Shown here: positions 55,074-63,994 of the stretch, in pieces
Layout: every line of letters starts with the position of its first letter
How positions within the stretch are numbered: the first letter of the stretch is position 1
Assembly (NCBI RefSeq): GCF_017744395.1
Contig: NZ_JAGIBI010000001.1
Coordinates: 806,001-870,000, forward strand
Length of the DNA stretch: 64,000 nt
Origin: Herbaspirillum sp.
Lineage (GTDB): Bacteria; Pseudomonadota; Gammaproteobacteria; Burkholderiales; Burkholderiaceae_D
Direction of reading: 5' to 3'
Made by a program: the position numbers and the translations under genes
The notes under the pieces: generated by a model
What the model saw: the letters and a program-made list of their open reading frames with translations, nothing else
What the model was told of the DNA's origin: nothing
Database searches by the model: none

Positions 55074-55961
55074 ATGTCTTCCATCGCTCCCCGTTACCGC
55101 ATCGGCCTCATCGCCAACCGTGCCCACCAGGATGCCCGCGACTCCGCCCTGGTCCAATTGCTCAACGGCTCGCGCCATCGCATCGAAGCGCTGCAGCCGG
55201 AACTGATCGTGGTCGGCCGCACCCTGGACGCCATCGGCCAGATGAACCTGCTGCCCGGCTACCCGCATCTGGTGCGCTTCCCTTACGGGCGCAACGGCGG
55301 CCTGATGAAACTGGTCTCGCGCACCGTGGACGCCGATCCGGAACGCACGCTGGATGCGGTGATCTACCTGATCGACCCGGTCGATCCCTCCTCCACCTTT
55401 CCCGAAGCGGTGGCGCTCAAGCGCCAGTGCGTGATCCACGGCAAGCCCTTCCTGTCGACGCTGGCCGGCGCCCAGGAATGGCTGGAGCTGGAGTCCATCG
55501 CCACCGGCGCCGCGCCCGATCCGGCGCTGGACGATCGCTTCAGGCTGGAACAGGAAGGCATCGCCCTGATCGCCCACGACGCGATGAAGCCGCGCATGCT
55601 GGAACTGGCCGAAAAGCATTTCGACGTGCTCGACAAGTTCGCCTTCCGCTGCGCCACCGGCACCACCGGCGGGCAGCTCAACCAGTTGGCCATGAAGATC
55701 AAGGGCGAAGCCGGCCGCAATTGGGTCAAGCCCTTCCTCTCCGGCCCGCTGGGCGGCGACGCGCAGATCGCCGAACTGATCCTGGAGCACCAGTGCCGCC
55801 GCGTCCTGTTCCTGGAAGACCCGCACGTGGCGCGCCAGCACGAGGCCGACATCCAGCTGCTGGAGCGCGCCGCGCGCACCGTGACCAACTACGCTTCCTG
55901 CATGAGCGACATCAAATGGGGCGACCGCTGGCTGTCGCTGATCGGCGCGCGCCAGGTCTGA
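55074..55961 (+). CDS. mgsA: Methylglyoxal synthase with tandem MGS domains
   Basis: A 295-residue protein made of two MGS-like domains. The C-terminal one (about 163-275) keeps the family's key residues: His168 in IALIAHD, CATGTTGGQ, the SGPLGGDAQIAELI Asp, and the His and Asp of EDPHVARQHEADI. It should convert dihydroxyacetone phosphate to methylglyoxal. The N-terminal domain (about 8-135) has the same order of elements (RIGLIANR, RNGGLMKLVSRT, YLIDPVDPSS) but lacks most catalytic residues. E. coli MgsA is a single domain of about 150 residues. It is followed after 33 bases by a membrane-protein gene. Confidence 0.82.
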   Translation: MSSIAPRYRIGLIANRAHQDARDSALVQLLNGSRHRIEALQPELIVVGRTLDAIGQMNLLPGYPHLVRFPYGRNGGLMKLVSRTVDADPERTLDAVIYLIDPVDPSSTFPEAVALKRQCVIHGKPFLSTLAGAQEWLELESIATGAAPDPALDDRFRLEQEGIALIAHDAMKPRMLELAEKHFDVLDKFAFRCATGTTGGQLNQLAMKIKGEAGRNWVKPFLSGPLGGDAQIAELILEHQCRRVLFLEDPHVARQHEADIQLLERAARTVTNYASCMSDIKWGDRWLSLIGARQV

Positions 55962-55994
55962 TTCCCGGCGTCCTGGCCTGTCCCCCGCAATACC

Positions 55995-56630
55995 ATGCCC
56001 ATCTCCCCACCGCCTGCGCCCCGCCGCCCGCCAAGATGGCGACGGCGGCTGCTGGCGCCGCTGATCTACCTGGCGGCCTTGCTGCTGATCCTGGAAGAAT
56101 GGCTGTGGGATGCCACCCAGGCGGTGCTCAGACGCATCCCCTCCTGGCCGGTGTGGATGCTGCTGCAGCGCTGGATCGGGCGGCTTCCGCCCTATGCCGC
56201 GCTGGTGGCGTTCCTGGCGCCGACCCTGCTGCTGTTGCCGGTGAAGATACTCGCCCTGCTCTCCATCGCCCACGGCCATCCGGCGCTGGGCCTGGCGATC
56301 GTCCTCACGGCCAAGGTCCTGGGCACGGCGCTGGTCGCCCACATCTACGCGCTCACCCGCCGCAGCCTGTTGTCGCTGGCCTGGTTCCAACGCGCCCATG
56401 ACGCGGTCCTGGCGTTCAAGGACAGGATGATCGCCCACCTGCACGCCAGTCCCGGCTGGCAGCAAGTCCAGAAGCTGATGGCGAATCTGCGGAGCAAAGC
56501 GCGCGGCGTCGTCGACAGCGTGAAGGCGCGCCTGGCAGGATCGCCGCGCTCCGAAGGCGGACGGCTGCTGCGCCTGTTCCGGCGCCTGGCGGCGCGTATG
56601 AAGAAATGGCGCGATTCCGGTTCCCGCTGA
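55995..56630 (+). CDS. Conserved membrane protein of unknown function
   Basis: A 211-residue protein with a Pro/Arg-rich N-terminus, membrane helices at about 22-38, 68-90 and 95-118, and a basic helical C-terminal half (about 135-211) that should face the cytoplasm. I do not recognise the family. It lies 33 bases after mgsA and is followed by a terminator, so it is probably co-transcribed with mgsA. Confidence 0.65.
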   Translation: MPISPPPAPRRPPRWRRRLLAPLIYLAALLLILEEWLWDATQAVLRRIPSWPVWMLLQRWIGRLPPYAALVAFLAPTLLLLPVKILALLSIAHGHPALGLAIVLTAKVLGTALVAHIYALTRRSLLSLAWFQRAHDAVLAFKDRMIAHLHASPGWQQVQKLMANLRSKARGVVDSVKARLAGSPRSEGGRLLRLFRRLAARMKKWRDSGSR

Positions 56631-56656
56631 GGCAGCCAAGCCAAGTGCACGGAAAA

Positions 56657-56695
56657 GAAAAGGCCGCCATGCTGATGCATTGGCGGCCTTTTCTA
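56657..56695. terminator. Bidirectional terminator
   Basis: A 13-bp perfect stem (56657-56669 with 56681-56693), with A-rich and T-rich flanks. It lies between the convergent membrane-protein gene and the EAL-HDOD gene and can serve both. Confidence 0.9.
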
Positions 56696-56711
56696 TTGCT
56701 CCCGGAGACGA

Positions 56712-58061
56712 TCAATCGTCGTCGTCATCGTCGATATAGCCGTTCGGCGGCGGCGCCATCTGCACGCCCGCGGCCTGGCCGACATTGTTGGTCGAGATGC
56801 TGTTGCCCCATTCGAAGGCGTATTTTTCCGCTTCGAAGAAATCGTCTGCGGACAGTTGCAGCTCATCGAGCAGGCGCTGCATCTCTTCCTGGTCCTGCTC
56901 GCGCTGCTCGGTGCACTCGACCAGCTTCAGCGCCATCCCGTAGAAGCCAGTACGGCGCAGCAGCGCTTCGCGGATCTCGGTGCTGACCGTGATCTGGCGC
57001 AAGACGCTTTCCATGCTCATGCCGAACAGCGCATCCACCAGCGACATGATGCCGACCGTAAACGCCATTTCCGACATCTTGCGGCGTCCCGGGCGGATCT
57101 TCGCGGTGACCAGTTCCAGCATCTTGCCGCGGGTGGCCGCCAGGATCATCAGCGGCGACAGGGTGTGGGTCTTGCCCTTGTCGGTATTGGCGAACAGCAG
57201 GATCTGCAGCCAGCGCTTGAGTTGGCGGCGGCCGAGCACGATCAGCGCCTGCCCCAGCGAATCGATGAATTTCTGGAAGCCGTAGACCGGGGTGTTCACC
57301 AGGCGCAGCAACGTCAGGCTCAGCGCCACGTCGCGCTTGATGTAGCGCACGATCTCGCCGTTGTCGACATTGCGCACCAGGAGCGTCAACAGGTGCATGA
57401 TCACTACCTTCGAAGCCTCCAGCTTCTTGCCCTGAAGGACCATCGGCTTGGCGAAGTAATAGCCCTGGAAGTAATCGAAACCGAACGTGACGCAATCGTT
57501 GAACTGCTGCAGGGTCTCGACCTTCTCGGCCAGCAGTTCCTTGCCGGCGCGCTTGAAATGCACGGACAGCTTGAGCAGCTTGCTGGGATCGACTTCCATG
57601 ACGTCGATCTTGATGATCTTGACCAGGGGCAGCAGCTCTTCGATTTCTCCCGATTCGGCCACCACGTCATCCAGCGCGAACACATAGCCCGCCTTGACCA
57701 GTTCGCGCACGCGCGCCACCAGCTCGGGGGTGACCCTGACGGTTTCCAGGATCTCCAGCACCACCTTGTCGGTAGGCAGGAAGTAGATGAAATCGCTCAT
57801 CAGCACCGCGGCATCGACGTTGATGAAACCTTGCAGGTTGCCGATGACGTTGGACAGGCCCAGCTCCGAGGCGTGCGCGATCACCGCTGCCGTCGCGGTG
57901 ACGTCATCCTTCACGTTGGCGGGACCGAAGGCGGCGCTGCGGAACAGCAGCTCGTAGCCGATCAGGTCCTGCTCACGGTTCAGGATAGGCTGGCGGGCCA
58001 GGAAGAAATCCAGGGCGAGATGCTGCGCAGGGTTGGATTGGTCGGATGGCTGGTCGGACAT
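56712..58061 (-). CDS. EAL-HDOD (YuxH-like) signalling protein
   Basis: A 449-residue protein with an EAL-like domain (about 15-215) followed by an HDOD domain (about 220-410). The EAL signature is YELLFRS, the DDFG loop is LDDVV and the AEGVET position reads AEKVET, so phosphodiesterase activity is unlikely and a binding or scaffold role is expected. HDOD is recognised from LGRRQLKRWLQILLFA. The C-terminus ends in six consecutive aspartates. A TAAAAT box sits 7 bases before the ATG. Distant paralogue of the gene at 21971-23170. Confidence 0.85.
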   Translation of the reverse strand: MSDQPSDQSNPAQHLALDFFLARQPILNREQDLIGYELLFRSAAFGPANVKDDVTATAAVIAHASELGLSNVIGNLQGFINVDAAVLMSDFIYFLPTDKVVLEILETVRVTPELVARVRELVKAGYVFALDDVVAESGEIEELLPLVKIIKIDVMEVDPSKLLKLSVHFKRAGKELLAEKVETLQQFNDCVTFGFDYFQGYYFAKPMVLQGKKLEASKVVIMHLLTLLVRNVDNGEIVRYIKRDVALSLTLLRLVNTPVYGFQKFIDSLGQALIVLGRRQLKRWLQILLFANTDKGKTHTLSPLMILAATRGKMLELVTAKIRPGRRKMSEMAFTVGIMSLVDALFGMSMESVLRQITVSTEIREALLRRTGFYGMALKLVECTEQREQDQEEMQRLLDELQLSADDFFEAEKYAFEWGNSISTNNVGQAAGVQMAPPPNGYIDDDDDD

Positions 58062-58214
58062 GGTTGTTATTTTAGGTGCCCCAAGCTTGGTGATGACGCT
58101 TCATTTCCGGCGATGCCGGACATTGTATGCCGGTTCGGCCTTGCCCCGGCCGGCTGATGCAAGGCCATCGAAATAAAATCACAAAAACTCACGAACAGGG
58201 AAGATGCCAGCATA

Positions 58215-59102
58215 TCATCCCTCTCCGGATTCGAGGACGAAACCGGCGCTGTCGTCGGTGCCAAGCACATCGACCAGGTAAGGCATGACTTCCCGCAGCA
58301 TCGGCTCCAGCGTCCAGGGCGGATTGAGGATGAACATCCCGCTGTTGTGCAGGCCGAAGCCATCGGGCGCCGGGCCATGGATGGCCAGCGTCACGTTCAG
58401 CCAGCTCTTGGCGCCCAGGCGCTTGAGCCGCTCCGGCAACTGGCGCGACTCATTCCGCTGCAGCACCGGGTACCAGACGGCATACATGCCGGTCGGGAAA
58501 CGGGTCAGCGCATCGGCCAGCACCTGCGCCACCTGCGCGTAGTCGCGCTTGTCTTCATAAGGGGGATCGATCAGCACCAGGCCGCGGCGCGAAGGCGGCG
58601 GCAGCAGCGCCTTGAGCCCGGCGAAACCGTCGGCGCGATGCACCATCACGCGCTTGCCGCGCGCGGCGGGACGCTGGCCCTGCGCCAGGGCATGGGCTTC
58701 CAGCTTGCGAAAATTCTCTTCCAGCACCTTGCCCTCGGTGGGATGCAGTTCGAACAGGCGCAGGCGATCCTGCTCGCGCATCACCTTCTCGGCGCAATAA
58801 GGCGAACCGGGGTAGTAGCGCATCTTGCCGCTGGGGTTGAGCGACTTCACCAGGTCGACGTATTCCTGGACGACCGGCGGCAGGTCCTTGCGGTTCCACA
58901 GCGGCGCGATGCCGGTCTCGTACTCGGCGTTCTTGCTGGCGTAATCGCCATCGAGCGCGTAGACGCCGGCGCCGGCGTGCGTATCGATGACCATGTAGGC
59001 AGTGTCTTTCTGCCCGAGATAGCGCATCAGTTGAATCGTCACCATGTGCTTCAGGACGTCGGCGTGGTTGCCGGCATGAAAAGCGTGGCGATAACTCAGC
59101 AT
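58215..59102 (-). CDS. rlmJ: 23S rRNA (adenine(2030)-N6)-methyltransferase RlmJ
   Basis: A 295-residue SAM-dependent methyltransferase. It has MLSYRHAFHAGNHADVLKH at the N-terminus, VIDTHAGAGVY for SAM binding and LIDPPYEDK as the D-P-P-Y adenine-methylation motif. It modifies 23S rRNA A2030 (E. coli numbering). It is about 15 residues longer than the E. coli protein. Monocistronic. Confidence 0.93.
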   Translation of the reverse strand: MLSYRHAFHAGNHADVLKHMVTIQLMRYLGQKDTAYMVIDTHAGAGVYALDGDYASKNAEYETGIAPLWNRKDLPPVVQEYVDLVKSLNPSGKMRYYPGSPYCAEKVMREQDRLRLFELHPTEGKVLEENFRKLEAHALAQGQRPAARGKRVMVHRADGFAGLKALLPPPSRRGLVLIDPPYEDKRDYAQVAQVLADALTRFPTGMYAVWYPVLQRNESRQLPERLKRLGAKSWLNVTLAIHGPAPDGFGLHNSGMFILNPPWTLEPMLREVMPYLVDVLGTDDSAGFVLESGEG

Positions 59103-59369
59103 GGGAAATTGTGCTCTTTATAAAAAATGAAAATCGTACGAGTTGCCAAGCGGCTATCGCACGATGGAAGAAATCTTTGGCATTCTAACAAGGATACGAT
59201 ATCCGTAAACTGCGCGGGCTGTATTTGTTACAAAGAAACAGCGCTGCGCGGCAGCCGGATTGTCCATCCTTTCACCGATGCCGGCATCGTTTTCCGCCAT
59301 GTCCGGCAAGGTGCAAGCACCGACGGCAAGACATCATGCGTGTTAATGCTTAACAAGAACTTACACGGT
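59103..59369. other. 267-base gap between rlmJ and the ClC gene
   Basis: An AT-rich stretch near 59100-59250 should hold the rlmJ promoter (leftward). The remainder is the 3' flank of the ClC gene. No gene or clear hairpin seen. Confidence 0.4.
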
Positions 59370-61106
59370 TCAATTTCCGGAACGATCGAGGCGGAAATAG
59401 GCATCGAGCAACGATGTCTTGTAAACAACCCCCAGCAGCCGGCGGTCTTCGGCATGCGCGATCACCGGCAAGCGTTCCCCCTGGTGGTCCAGGAAAAGCT
59501 GCAGCGCCTCGCCCAGCGACATGTCCGGCGTCACCTCATGCAGGAAATGGCTGCGCAGGAAATCCCGCGCCTGGCGGCCGGCATGGTCTTTCTTGTCCAG
59601 CAGCCAGGAGGTCAGGTCCTGCAGCGCCACCACGCCTTGGTAGCGCTCGTCGGCATCGACGATATAGATGTACTTGACCGGATACTTCAGGAACACCGCG
59701 CTCATCTCTTCCATCCCCGCGTCTTCCCGCAACACCGTCTGGGCCGGGCGGATCAGTTCGCTCATGTGGGTGCCGCGCAGGCGCAGGCGCTCTTCGGCAT
59801 CGCGGTGGCGCTTGAGGGTGATTTCATACATCGAGCGGCCATCCAGGCCGCGGGCGACGACATAGGCCACCACGCAGGACAGCATCAGCGGCAGCACCAC
59901 CTGATAGCTCAGGGTCATCTCGAAAATCATCAGGATCGCCATCAACGGCGCATTCGAGGCCGCCGCCAGGAAAGCGCCCATGCCCACCATCGCATAGGCG
60001 AACGGCTGCGACATATGGAAAGGCAGCAACGCCTGCGCCGCATCGCCGAACAGCAGGCCGACCGCCGCTCCGACGAACAGCACCGGCGTGAAGATGCCGC
60101 CCACCGCCCCCGATCCCACCGTGATCGCCGTCGCCAGTATCTTCACCAGCAGCAGCGTCAGCGCCGCCTGCCACATCCAATCGGTATGCAGCAGCGAATT
60201 GACCAGGCTATAGCCGTTGCCCCAGACCTCCGGCACCCGCACCGAGATCAGGCCCACCAGCAAACCGCCCAAGCCCATGCGCAGCGGCAACGGCAGGCGC
60301 AGCTTGCCGAATGCGGCGCGGCCGAACTCCAGTGCGCGCAGGAATTGCGGCGCCAGCAAACCGGCCAGCACGCCCAGCACGACGAACAGCAGGACTTCCC
60401 ATCCCGCCACTTCCGGGAAGAAAGGCATTTCATAGGCCGGCTTGTAGCCCGGCAGCTCGCGCATGGTGATATTGGCCACCACCGAGGCCACCACCACCGG
60501 GCCGAAGCTCTCCATCACCAGCGAACCGAGCACGATCTCGGTGATGAAAAAAGCGCCTGCGATCGGCGCATTGTAGGCCGACGTGATGCCGGCGGCGGCG
60601 CCGCAAGCCACCAGCAGGCGCAACCTCGATGCCGGGAAATGCGAGAACTTGCCCACCAGCGAAGCGCACAGCGCCGCCAGTTGCACCATCGGCCCTTCGC
60701 GGCCGATGGAACCGCCCGAGCCGATGGTCGCCAGCGAGGAGATGCTGCGCAACAGCGTATGCCGCACCGGAATGGCGCCGTCGCCGATGGCCACCGCCTC
60801 CATGTAATCGCCGCCGGCGCCGGCCGGCACGCGCCGGGCCCAGACCAGGAACAGCCCGGCCACGATGCCGCCGGCCGTGGGCAGCAGCACGCGCATGTGC
60901 CAGGGCAAGCCCTTGGCGATCTCGACGAAACTGCCGCTATGGCCGGTCAGCAGCAATTGCAGCAACGCGATGCTTTCGCGGAAGGCGATGGTCGCCAGCG
61001 CCCCGACGAAGCCGGCCAGGGCGCCCCACAGCAGCATCGAATGATTTTCCGAGACGCGGCATGCGTTGAGCACCCGCAGACGGTATTTGAGCCAGATTTC
61101 CCGCAT
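59370..61106 (-). CDS. ClC family chloride channel/transporter with CBS domains
   Basis: A 578-residue protein. The membrane part (about 20-430) carries the selectivity motifs GSGGSIGREGP (gating Glu), SAYNAPIAGAFF and GAVGGIFTPVLFVG. The C-terminal part holds two CBS domains (about 450-575). Most likely a chloride/proton antiporter or a fluoride- or chloride-permeable channel; the gating glutamate favours an antiporter. It starts 9 bases after the modE stop and may be co-transcribed with it. Confidence 0.88.
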   Translation of the reverse strand: MREIWLKYRLRVLNACRVSENHSMLLWGALAGFVGALATIAFRESIALLQLLLTGHSGSFVEIAKGLPWHMRVLLPTAGGIVAGLFLVWARRVPAGAGGDYMEAVAIGDGAIPVRHTLLRSISSLATIGSGGSIGREGPMVQLAALCASLVGKFSHFPASRLRLLVACGAAAGITSAYNAPIAGAFFITEIVLGSLVMESFGPVVVASVVANITMRELPGYKPAYEMPFFPEVAGWEVLLFVVLGVLAGLLAPQFLRALEFGRAAFGKLRLPLPLRMGLGGLLVGLISVRVPEVWGNGYSLVNSLLHTDWMWQAALTLLLVKILATAITVGSGAVGGIFTPVLFVGAAVGLLFGDAAQALLPFHMSQPFAYAMVGMGAFLAAASNAPLMAILMIFEMTLSYQVVLPLMLSCVVAYVVARGLDGRSMYEITLKRHRDAEERLRLRGTHMSELIRPAQTVLREDAGMEEMSAVFLKYPVKYIYIVDADERYQGVVALQDLTSWLLDKKDHAGRQARDFLRSHFLHEVTPDMSLGEALQLFLDHQGERLPVIAHAEDRRLLGVVYKTSLLDAYFRLDRSGN

Positions 61107-61115
61107 CGCCCGCGC

Positions 61116-61469
61116 CTATCCGTGATCGGCCATCAGCGACTGCAGGTAGCCGAGGTCGGCGGCAATGCTGGTTTCGGCCTTCTTCTGCATGCGCTGGTAG
61201 CGCGCCAACACCTCGCGCCCCAGTTCGGTCACCACCGCGCCGCCGCCGCGCGCGCCGCCGGTGGCGGTGCTCACCAGCGGGCTGGCAAAGCAGCGGTTCA
61301 TTTCCTCGACCAGCAGCCAGGCGCGCCGGTAGGACATGTCCATCTCGCGCGCGGCGCCGGAGATCGATCCGGCACGCTCGATGGCTTGCAAAAGATCGGC
61401 CTTCCCCGGGCCGAAGGCGATGGTGTCGCCCTGCATCACGCGCAATCTGATGGTCTTGGAATAAGTCAT
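61116..61469 (-). CDS. modE: ModE-like molybdate regulator, DNA-binding domain only
   Basis: A 117-residue winged-helix protein equal to the N-terminal half of ModE: AIERAGSISGAAREMDMSYRRAWLLVEEMN, then GGARGGGAVVTELGREVL. The C-terminal molybdate-binding (Mop/TOBE) repeats of full-length ModE (about 260 residues in E. coli) are absent. It is divergent from modA, with a ModE-box-like palindrome between them. A ClC channel gene follows closely. Gene symbol by family; molybdate sensing is not evident from the protein. Confidence 0.8.
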   Translation of the reverse strand: MTYSKTIRLRVMQGDTIAFGPGKADLLQAIERAGSISGAAREMDMSYRRAWLLVEEMNRCFASPLVSTATGGARGGGAVVTELGREVLARYQRMQKKAETSIAADLGYLQSLMADHG

Positions 61470-61610
61470 GCGCGTGATTGTACAAGGGCCTCCCGGCGCG
61501 TCCAACACCGCAGTGCCGCAACGGCGCCGGCCAGGCAGGCAGAAGCTGCAGGCGGCCGACGGGACAGTCGCCCGCCTCCGGAGGCAGTACAGTTTTGCCC
61601 GCGGTTGACT

Positions 61611-61638
61611 GTCGCTATATCCTTGCGTATATTTCGAC
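61611..61638 (+). promoter_or_regulatory. ModE-box operator upstream of modA
   Basis: Arms GTCGCTATAT and ATATTTCGAC (8 of 10 positions inverted-complementary) are separated by 8 bases. This follows the E. coli ModE consensus of CGNTATATA-type half-sites. It lies 113 bases upstream of the modA ATG, in the divergent modE-modA region, and is the natural site for repression of modABC by ModE. Confidence 0.7.
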
Positions 61639-61751
61639 TCATCCACCAAGCGCGCGTCGGCCGTCGGTCCGCGCGCTTTTGCTTGCCTGCGGCAGCGTGA
61701 GGCGCCGATGCCACGCAGGCCATTCGATACCAGAACCGAGAGGAACCGCAG

Positions 61752-62510
61752 ATGTTCAAGCGTACCCGCCTGAAAACCGCCCTTGCCGCCGCCCTGCTGC
61801 TGTGCGCCGGCGCCGCCCACGCCGCGGAGCTGGTGGTTTCTGCCGCGGCCAGCCTGACCAATGCCTTCAAGGAACTGGCGCATTCGTTCGAGCAGCAGAA
61901 CCCAGGCGTGCAGGTGATCACCAACTTCGGCGCCTCCGACATCCTGATGCAGCAGATCGTGCGCGGCGCCCCGGCCGACGTGTTCGCCTCGGCAGACCAG
62001 GCCGCGATGGACAAGGCGGTCGCCGAAAAGGCCGTCAACCCGGCCACCCGCAAGAATTTCGCCGCCAACCAGATCGTGCTGATCGTGCCGCATGACGGCA
62101 AGCTGCAGCCGGCCGGGCTGGCCGACCTCAGCCAGCCCGGCTACCGGCGCATCGCCCTGGGCAACCCGGCCTCGGTGCCGTTCGGCCGCTACACCAAGGC
62201 CGCGCTGGAAAGCGCCGGCCTGTGGCAGCAGGTATCGGCCAAGGCCGTGATGGCGGAGAACGTGCGCACCAGCCTGGACTACGTGGCGCGCGGCGAGGTC
62301 GACGCCGGTTTCGTCTTCGCCACCGACGCCGCCGTGATACCGGACAAGGTCAAGGTCGCCGTCCGTATCCCGTCCGCCGCGCCGGCCACCTATCCGATCG
62401 CCGTCACTGCCGGCTCCCGGCAGAAGGAACTGGCCGACAAGTTCATCGGCCATGTGCTCTCGCCCGCCGGCCAGGCGGTGCTGGCGCGCTACGGTTTCCT
62501 CAAGCCCTGA
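61752..62510 (+). CDS. modA: Molybdate ABC transporter substrate-binding protein
   Basis: A 252-residue periplasmic binding protein with a signal peptide (cleavage after AHAAE region). It has VVSAAASLTNAFKELA, TNFGASDILMQQIVRGAPADVFASADQ, and GNPASVPFGRYTKAALE, all ModA signatures. GAGGAA precedes the ATG. First gene of modABC, 25 bases before modB. Confidence 0.95.
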   Translation: MFKRTRLKTALAAALLLCAGAAHAAELVVSAAASLTNAFKELAHSFEQQNPGVQVITNFGASDILMQQIVRGAPADVFASADQAAMDKAVAEKAVNPATRKNFAANQIVLIVPHDGKLQPAGLADLSQPGYRRIALGNPASVPFGRYTKAALESAGLWQQVSAKAVMAENVRTSLDYVARGEVDAGFVFATDAAVIPDKVKVAVRIPSAAPATYPIAVTAGSRQKELADKFIGHVLSPAGQAVLARYGFLKP

Positions 62511-62535
62511 TCCGCCCCATCCGCGCGCACACGCC

Positions 62536-63210
62536 ATGCATCCCGTCTGGACTCCGCTGCTGCTCTCGCTCAAGGTCGCCGGGCTGGCGACCTTGCTCAA
62601 CATGGTGCTGGGCGTGGCCGCGGCCTACGGCTTGTCGCGCTGGCGCTCGCCGCTGCGCGACTTCATCGATTCCATCCTGACCTTGCCGCTGGTGCTGCCG
62701 CCGACCGTGCTGGGCTATTACCTGCTGGTGCTGTTCGGCCGCCGCGGCGCCTTCGGCGCCTGGCTCGACAGCATCGGCATCCAACTGGTGTTCACCTGGC
62801 AGGGCGCCGTGGTGGCCTCCACCATCGTCGCCTTCCCGCTGGTGCTGAAGGCTTCCCGCGCCGCTTTCGAAAACGTCGACCACCAGCTGGAAAATGCCGC
62901 CCGCGTGCTGGGCGTGTCGGAGGCCGGGGTATTCTTCCGCGTCAGCCTGCCGCTGGCGGCCAGGGGCATCGCCGCCGGCGTACTGCTGGCCTTCGCCCGC
63001 GCGCTGGGCGAATTCGGCGCCACGCTGATGGTGGCCGGCAACCTGCCCGGCCGCACCCAGACCTTGTCGGTCGCTATCTATGAAGCGGTGCAGGCCGGCG
63101 ACGACGGCGCCGCCACGATGCTGGTGGCGATCACCTCCATCACCTGCGTCGTGATCCTGATGCTGGCCGGGCGGCTGCTGCCGGACCGCAAGCAGTTCAC
63201 TTTGCGTTAA
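62536..63210 (+). CDS. modB: Molybdate ABC transporter permease
   Basis: A 224-residue inner-membrane permease of the ModB/CysT family with about five or six helices. It has LPLVLPPTVLGYYLLVLFG, RVLGVSEAGVFFRVSLPLAARGI (the EAA loop) and ARALGEFGATLMVAGN. ATG at 62536. Confidence 0.94.
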   Translation: MHPVWTPLLLSLKVAGLATLLNMVLGVAAAYGLSRWRSPLRDFIDSILTLPLVLPPTVLGYYLLVLFGRRGAFGAWLDSIGIQLVFTWQGAVVASTIVAFPLVLKASRAAFENVDHQLENAARVLGVSEAGVFFRVSLPLAARGIAAGVLLAFARALGEFGATLMVAGNLPGRTQTLSVAIYEAVQAGDDGAATMLVAITSITCVVILMLAGRLLPDRKQFTLR

Positions 63211-63262
63211 GCTTCTCCTGTCCCGCCATGCGCCCCGATTCCCTCATCCATCCCTACCTGCC

Positions 63263-63940
63263 GTGAGCGTCGAACTCCAGATCCGGAAGACATTGCGCGC
63301 CAGCGGCCGCGTGTTCGACCTCGACATCGCCTTTGCCTCCGACAGCGAGCGCATCGTGCTGTACGGCCCCTCCGGCTCGGGCAAGAGCCTGACCCTGAAA
63401 GCCATCGCCGGCCTGATGACGCCCGACAGCGGCCATATCCGGCTGGACGGCCGCACGCTGTTCGATGCCGGGCAAGGAATCAACCTGCGTCCGCAGGAGC
63501 GCAACGTCGCCTACCTGTTCCAGGACTACGCACTGTTCCCGCACCTGACGGTGGCGCAGAACATCGCCTTCGGCCTGGCCCGCGGCTGCTTCAACCTGCG
63601 CCATCCGGCATCGCATCCGGCGGTGCAGAAATGGATCGCCGCCTTCGGCCTGCAGGCGATCGCCGGCAGCCATCCGGAGCAGATTTCCGGCGGCCAGCGG
63701 CAGCGTGTGGCGCTGGCACGCGCGCTGGCGTCGGAACCGGACATCCTGCTGCTGGACGAACCGTTCGCGGCGCTCGATCCGTCGCTGCGCCAGCACATGC
63801 GGCGCGAACTGGCGGAGTTGCAGCGCGAACTCGGCGTGCATATGTTGCTGATCACGCACGACCCGGCCGACGCCGATGCCCTGGGCGACGCCGTGTTCGA
63901 AGTGCGCGACGGGCGCATCGGCGCGCGACGTTCGCCGTAA
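63263..63940 (+). CDS. modC: Molybdate ABC transporter ATP-binding protein, short form
   Basis: A 225-residue ABC ATPase. Walker A GPSGSGKS is at 35-42; the Q-loop is YLFQDYALFPHLT, the signature ISGGQRQRVALARAL and Walker B ILLLDEPFAALD. ModC of E. coli has about 350 residues with a C-terminal Mop/TOBE domain. Here the protein stops right after the ATPase core, with no sign of a frameshift in the following bases. GTG start. Last gene of modABC. Confidence 0.9.
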   Translation: MSVELQIRKTLRASGRVFDLDIAFASDSERIVLYGPSGSGKSLTLKAIAGLMTPDSGHIRLDGRTLFDAGQGINLRPQERNVAYLFQDYALFPHLTVAQNIAFGLARGCFNLRHPASHPAVQKWIAAFGLQAIAGSHPEQISGGQRQRVALARALASEPDILLLDEPFAALDPSLRQHMRRELAELQRELGVHMLLITHDPADADALGDAVFEVRDGRIGARRSP

Positions 63941-63962
63941 TTCCCTTCTTCGCTCCCACCGC

Positions 63963-63994
63963 GAAAAAAAACCGCACCCTTTTGAGGTGCGGTT
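63963..63994 (-). terminator. Terminator of a leftward gene beyond the window
   Basis: A 9-bp stem (63970-63978 with 63986-63994) is followed on the minus strand by a run of eight Ts (63971-63964 region). The plus strand has no T-run, so it serves a leftward gene entering from the right edge and insulates it from modC. Confidence 0.75.
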
